From Prostheceraeus crozeri (lineage: Eukaryota; Platyhelminthes; Polycladida; Euryleptidae): a stretch of DNA of 64,000 nt. The DNA is taken from the NCBI GenBank assembly GCA_907163375.1, contig CAJQUW010005337.1, positions 27,366 through 91,365 on the forward strand, in the 5' to 3' direction. Within the stretch, counting starts at the first letter, position 1. Each line of letters starts with the position of its first letter. The notes under the pieces were generated by a model. It made no database searches, was not told the origin of the DNA, and was given only the letters and a program-made list of their open reading frames with translations. Of the stretch, positions 58,201 to 64,000 are shown one piece after another. The position numbers were made by a program, and so were the translations under genes.

Positions 58201-61200
58201 AAATAGTCGTGCGCCGCTTGCGGATTGCTCTGAATTCCTTCAAAAGGCTCCGATCGCCACGACTCCTTCAGATTAGAAGAATTCAGATCATTGCGCAAAA
58301 GTTTTCTCGATAATGTTGGCCCTTCCGATCATTTTAAAAAAAGTTAGCAGGCGCACGAAAAAACGTTCACAAACTTCTCTGTAGAACTTGACATCGTCTG
58401 TGTCTCTTTGCTGTGTGATCCGGTTGATAACAGTCACTGAAACTTCGCACAATTTGGCGTGTTTAATGTTGAACTGGTTGCTCATTGTTCGATTGCTATG
58501 GTATTATGTCAGCAGATTGTGCCATTTCAATAACGTTACATGTTCCAATGCTTCCCTTCTAGTCAAACGGAAGAAGAGGCGACCTGTCTAATTCTGTGAT
58601 TAGCTGTCTAGTGCGGTAAGGAAGTGACGCACCACCGAGTTTGGAGCTGATTTGTTGCTATTGTCAAGGTCGTGAGGTTCTCGATCATAAAACTCAGCTG
58701 ATTGAATGATACAGTTTCCTGCATTTAAACAACGGCTGCTGTATAACTAACGAGGATTTGGAAGTGATGAAGTAAGTAGAAACTTTGTACAATCAATTGA
58801 ATTCTAACAAACTCAAGGGGGCATTGCTGGTCTAATTCTATTTCCCATACATCTTAAATCTGCTTTATCGCAGATGCGATCATAGGAAAGATATGTCTTT
58901 GCCATTTAGCTGCAATAACACATCGACGAACTTTTCTTAGAAATAGCCAGTTACGAAGTGCAACTTAGTTATCGTGATGAGTAATAGTGACAATTGTGGA
59001 TATGGAAGATTCGAGAACAGATCAGTGATCATTGGTTTTACCATCATAGCTTAATCAACAAGGTATTAAGGATGATTTACCGTAAAATCCCTAAAGAATA
59101 GACCTACATGTACAAAGGTCGTATGTAATATTTCTAGTAGTAATTAATTCCTGCTGAGAATCGAGAGTCCATCTGCGACGTATGCATGCGGTGAAATCGA
59201 TAAAAAGATCCGGTAGAACTGAATCATTCGTCATGTGATATAGTATATGTATAACTACTTAAGAGAAAACTTTATTAAGCCTATTTTGAGAAATAATGAT
59301 TCGCTAAAATTCCTAAAAAGAAACCCTATCCAGTGGTCAGTATTTGGTTATGTTGTTCAGAGAGATGCAAGTTTTCCGGATTTCCCGGATGTTTTGAAAC
59401 CAACTGTATCATTGGGTTTCAGGATTACGTTTTGATTGAAAAATTTAATGAAAGGTTGGGGGTAGGGGGTATCACTTTTCATCGTTTCGTGTTCATGGTA
59501 CTGAGTAGTCTTGTGCGGAAGACCTCGAGTACCACTGAGAATAATGCACAAATCGTTGAAATTTTGATACCGTTTTGGATGTTAAACATAGATTTTCTAT
59601 CAATTCCAGTTGTTTTCTTTTCAAATCAGTCCAACTCTAGACTGTTGAAAGAAAATCAGTCTTCACACCATTGCTGAGTGACTGTGAGTGGACAGCGAGT
59701 AGAACAATCGTGTATTAGCCTTCTTCGCAATTAAAGGAAGGACCGTACATTTGTTAATACTTCTCTTTTTCCGCTGTCAATTCTGCAGTCAAAAAAAACT
59801 TCATCTCATTTGAAAATTCTACAGAAAAGCTGGTCATAGAAAATCATAGCGAAAAACTGCAGCTGATATGGACTGTAGGCTAGTTTATATTTGTTGTGTA
59901 TGTTACAACGTCCAGTTGCGTTGTAATCCTTTATAGTCGGGTTACTTACACTCCTAATGCTATATGAAAATATTGTTGGTTTATAAACAGATTCGTGGAC
60001 TGTTATAAATTAGCATGGAAATTTCCTTAGAATTATTGTTGGGTTACTTGAGAAATGTAATTGTCATATACGTAAATTCATCCAGATTAATTGTCGTGTG
60101 GAAGTAAATATTTCACTAGAGCTTTCGTCTAGGTAAGTACAGCGTAAGCGCTTCGAGGTCCCAAATAGCTGTTTCGCTCGAAGTTCTCGTTTTGTAAATT
60201 CGATTGTTGAAAAGAAGCCCCGCGAATCTGTTTACCAAACTAAATATTTTTATCTAAACAGTAGGCGTGTAGATAAAACCGGACTATGGTGTGAAAGGAT
60301 ATTTCCCCACGCAACTGAGCGTAAAAATAACCACTTCCGTATGCCTGTATACAGTTTGTGTCACAAATAATTTTGCCAGTGATGTGTGTGCTGTTAAGTC
60401 CAATTGTTTTTAAAAAAAAACGGTTCGTAACAGTTTGAATCTCATTACCAGACATCTCACTATCTGATTGGTGTGCTGGTTATAGAGCGGAATGAATTGA
60501 AACGAGTAAGACACCCTAAAATTCTCTATTCACAGCTGAGAGTAAGCATTTGTTGGTAGAGGACTAACAAAAATGCAGGCATTCAATTCATTTGCCTCTG
60601 CGACTGTATTATTATGAAATTGGAAGTAAGTTGTTAGACAAATGACTGCATGGGGATAGACACTTACTTATTCTTAGTAATCGCTTAAAATTGTGGTTAA
60701 GTAGCTAGCTTCATATAATCTGTATTAGCAGCTGTATAGTCAGCATAAGCACCAACACCCATATATCGAGTCATGTTATTAACAACCTTGTCTTTTCGTT
60801 TAGTTTCATTTAGAACTCGAAGTATTATCAAGTTATCACAAATATTTCACATGCGTGCATGATGTAATAATAACTTGAATTTTGTGAGAGAAGTGTTTTG
60901 AAAAAAAATAATTACCGTACGTAACATAATTTAACCTTGGTCATACAAGGCAAGCTGGAATAACGCTGCTTAAGATGTGGGGCAAATCGGAATGCTTGAA
61001 AATAAAATAGACTAAACTTAAAATATATAATATCACAGATCCTATGTCATGCTATTTTAAGGTGTTATATGAGATTCTCTGTTCCTGTGTACCGGGATGA
61101 CTAGGACAATATTGAAGTTGACCTACAATTTTAACTTCGCAAATATTCCTATCCATCACGTAAACAATTAAGTTTGGGTAGGCCTATTTTCTTATTACTG

Positions 61201-61700
61201 TCAAACAGTTTATACATTTCTAATTTACACTGTTGGACAAAAAAATGGAAGAGTAGACGAAAAACTTGTGACTTGAATATTGTTGAGTAACCCCGGCCGA
61301 TCATCAAATGTGTTGCAGAGATGCAAACTAATGTAGGATTTGACTATCATGATAAGGATGGTAACTTAAAAGAATCAGTGAATAGATTTATTGTGGGTGT
61401 GATGTTATTATAAAGTATGCATGTACATGTCCCTTCACGATTAGCACATGAGCCGATATCTTGATGTATATTTAGCCTATAGGAATAACATTCACTCGTA
61501 TATTTGTATCTCTATCACGAGCGCCAATCTACTAAAAAGCTGAGTGTCATTGGGTAAAAGTAATTTACACACTCTGACAGAGCTCAAAAAAGGAAAATAG
61601 GTTGCAATTGGAGTATTGGAGTTCATTGTCGTGGTACGAGACGCTACCTCTAGTGCTAAGTACCCATATAAAAACGTATGTTTTTGTTCATATGCAGGAC
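55240..61700. other. AT-rich sequence without recognisable genes
   Basis: Only short frames occur (for example 57021-57221, 58388-58591, 59333-59677) and none carries a motif I recognise. There are scattered low-complexity tracts and no clear inverted-repeat ends. Regulatory or intronic DNA of a host gene is possible. Confidence 0.5.
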
Positions 61701-61740
61701 GATTTTTCTTTGAATATATATAAGGTCTTCTCTATTGGTT

Positions 61741-61830
61741 CACACCGCCCCCCCCGCGCACGCGCCCCACCCGCCCCACGCTTGTATAAAAAACGCTCCT
61801 CGCTTACGCGTCCTGCGCTCACGGTGCAGG
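61741..61830. other. short C-rich, CpG-containing island followed by TATAAAA
   Basis: CACCGCCCCCCCCGCGCACG and CCCACCCGCCCCACG, then TATAAAAAACGC, stand out in otherwise AT-rich DNA. It could be a promoter or simply a GC-rich repeat. Confidence 0.3.
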
Positions 61831-62882
61831 GTTTATTCGTCCAATCCTTACGTTTTAGCGGATGTTTTTTTATCAGTTTGGCGGTAATTAATTTCAAGAT
61901 TTCCCGCCAATTGGTCGGAAATGATTTTTTTTTTCTCGATGGTGGCTTTGTTTATAAGCTAATTTGTCTGTTGTGTTGACTGCAGAGGTCGTTCCGCTGT
62001 TAGGGAAGCCTGTCCCATTGCCCCAAACATTTTTTATGAATACAATTAGCTTAAATCGCCGCGCACTAGACCTATCGTCAGGTGAATGATGAATCTCCCA
62101 ATAATCGCGGTGAATGATGCCGTCTTCGCCTAATCCTAGGTCTGTGCTTTAATCGTTTGAATTCTGGAAAAATAGGAAAGGCAAGCGTGCGTTGTTGGTT
62201 TGAGTCAATTCGGGTGTTTCCAATGGGTGAGTAGGCTGCTGTTGAAGTCCACACGAGATGTTCCCTACATCAGCGCTATCAGCGTGTATTCCGACGTCCA
62301 CAATACCTTGATGGCAGCCTTCCACTTTTCTGTGATACGTTTCCCACTTGCTGTGAAACACGAACCTTTCAAAGCAGTAGTCGATGTGAACGAGCAGGAG
62401 ATAAAAAAAAACGACATTTTCATAAAAAATGCATAGAATTTATGTAAGCTCATGTATTTCTTGTGTTATTATTGGAAACATGGCATCATCAACAATGGGT
62501 CCTAAAAGGCCGGCTAATTTACTCGTGCTTATGGGTTAGAATTTTGGGTTCTTAATATCTCAACATTATCCATTTCTAGCCACAATGTAGGACTATTTAT
62601 TTCTGGAATTATGGTGAGGTGCCCGACAGACATAACGTCATTATAACTCGTCACCCTTATCGCACAAGTTGAGCTGGCAACTGCCGCTCGAATGGAGGGG
62701 TTAGCAGTTTTTTATGGCGAAGATTCATCTTTTTATCCGATATGACTGATTAGGTCAGAGAAACCTGATACTGAGGAAAGTGCACGTGACTGTTAGGCGC
62801 ATTGTTCTGTGGTGTACAACTGAAAAAGATCCAAATATAGTCTCTTCCAGCCTCATTTTGGAGGCGGATTTTTTTTTTAAGG

Positions 62883-62924
62883 TTGGCGGAAATCGCGCGC
62901 TGAGCGCTTTCCGCCAATTGGCGG
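62883..62924. repeat. compact hairpin and palindrome
   Basis: TTGGCGGAAA pairs with TTTCCGCCAA across a 15-base GC-rich loop, and CCGCCAATTGGCGG at 62911-62924 is itself a perfect palindrome. A related CCCGCCAATTGG motif lies at about 61903. Confidence 0.7.
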
Positions 62925-63469
62925 AAGGCTCGACGACGAAAAAACCTGCTAACGTGATATTAAGTCAACATTGATTTCTTACAGCCACATATACTCATAT
63001 GTGGGGTTTGAGGGCTGAAATGAATAGCCTTATATTTGCATCATTCTGGGTGGTAGAAATGGCAACTGAAGAATCACTATGCAAAGCTGACTTGTAATTA
63101 TCTTGATGACAATTGCAATAGAGCAAGACCAAACTTGAATCTGCAGAAATTTTGAGTGAGAACAAACCAAACTTTGCTTGTTTCCTGAAGATTTACTTTC
63201 TCAAGCCTCATCTTGATGGATGTAGATGTACATAAACACTTCAGTGTTTAGTCGAAGGTTGTGTTTTGCGGTTTTTGTAAAGAGAACTACGTATTTTTAA
63301 AGATTTCGTACCGGATGTTATCAATCTGCTACCCATATTTGAATTTCATGCATCTCGTGAATCTTCATGAATTTGAACTGTCAAGGAAATCTGTTTGTTA
63401 CGAAATTGTCTATTAACATAAATTGAATGAATATTTTTTAGCAATATAAACTGAATATGTAAAGAAAGA

Positions 63470-63993
63470 CCCATGAAGTGCCGACACGGGTGCGTCAATC
63501 TTGCGATTTGCTTTTCTGCAATACCGCATTTGTTCCATTCCCGATTATCTATCTGGGCCACAGCAACAATGCCGTGACACTAGTTATGGCGACCCAAGTA
63601 GCACAGCCCCGTCGGCCCCAACATGGGAAGATACTGTTTTGCCCAATGGCCCCGTGGGCTACCCGAATGGTAGCAGGTGCCGGCCACCATCAGGAAATGG
63701 CCGTTTTAGACTAGTTAATCCCACGTAAGCCCATATGTACCGGCGTGTAAACGACGTTGGCCCAGCAAAAGTTGCCCAATGTTGCCACAAAATACCCATC
63801 GTCAGCGCGCATGCATTTAACGTGCACGCAGCGGCTCCACACCGAGCCGATGCCGAAATGAGGTGCTACCCATGAAGTGCCGACACTGGTGCGTCAATCT
63901 TGCGATTTGCTTTTCTGCAATACCGCATTTGTTCCATTCCCGATTATCTATCTGGGCCACAGCAACAATGCCGTGACACTAGTTATGGCGATA
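63470..63993. repeat. 125-bp direct repeats, 399 bp apart
   Basis: The block beginning CCCATGAAGTGCCGACAC and ending GACACTAGTTATGGCGA occurs at 63470-63594 and 63869-63993 with a single difference seen. The 274 bp between them are GC-richer than the surroundings and contain repeated GGCCCAA/TTGCCCAATG words. The second copy changes sequence in the last seven bases of the window, so it may end there rather than continue as a tandem array. Confidence 0.9.
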
Positions 63994-64000
63994 CATTAAT

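Noticed and set aside
59333..59677. 114-residue open frame as a gene
   Set aside because: It has chance-like composition, overlapping frames in other phases and no recognised motif.

Overview
This window looks like AT-rich nuclear DNA from an animal, most likely an invertebrate. Supporting signs are intron-type splice sites, no bacterial-style gene packing, and a dense mixture of metazoan mobile elements (LINEs, a Penelope-like element, hAT, Harbinger, Tc1/mariner and a Maverick/adintovirus-like relic). The phylum cannot be fixed from the sequence. No rRNA gene, CRISPR array or intact long host gene is visible. Most of the window is transposon wreckage and tandem repeats.

Layout. 1-2.05 kb holds two degenerate copies of one LINE family. 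2.09-5.93 kb is a minus-strand LINE of the restriction-like-endonuclease type (R4/Dong-like). It sits between two (TTA)n tracts and carries 7SL-like and tRNA-like pieces at its 5' side. 6.16-9.23 kb is an hAT-like non-autonomous element with a degenerate 26-bp minisatellite at one end. 10.6-11.4 kb is a 36-bp minisatellite. Two paralogous 348-nt host exons lie on the minus strand at 11.5-11.9 kb and 26.6-27.0 kb. Between them are LINE fragments (13.9-16.2 kb) and a Penelope-like element with an N-terminal GIY-YIG domain (16.55-24.96 kb). The reverse transcriptase core of that element is replaced by about 6.5 kb of 52-bp satellite.

27.3-36.4 kb is the most unusual region. It is a relic with terminal inverted repeats that carries a broken protein-primed polymerase N-terminus, dUTPase, Maverick-type structural proteins, a deoxynucleoside kinase and a tyrosine recombinase. 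Its ends appear to split a tRNA-like gene. The parts read as a midsize DNA virus or Polinton-like element that brought its own nucleotide metabolism and a site-specific integrase; every core gene is broken.

37.45-38.96 kb is a 1.5-kb foldback palindrome. 39-48 kb contains mariner-type and hAT-type elements, three of them nested, clusters of CATACGTATG sites, and exons of a possible coiled-coil/BEN-domain gene. 48.2-55.2 kb holds a Harbinger transposase cut by a LINE fragment, a Tc1/mariner element with both ends, a near-perfect 125-bp-arm hairpin, and a relatively young LINE with a 407-residue open frame. 55.3-63.4 kb is AT-rich and largely featureless. The window ends in a 125-bp direct repeat spaced 399 bp apart.
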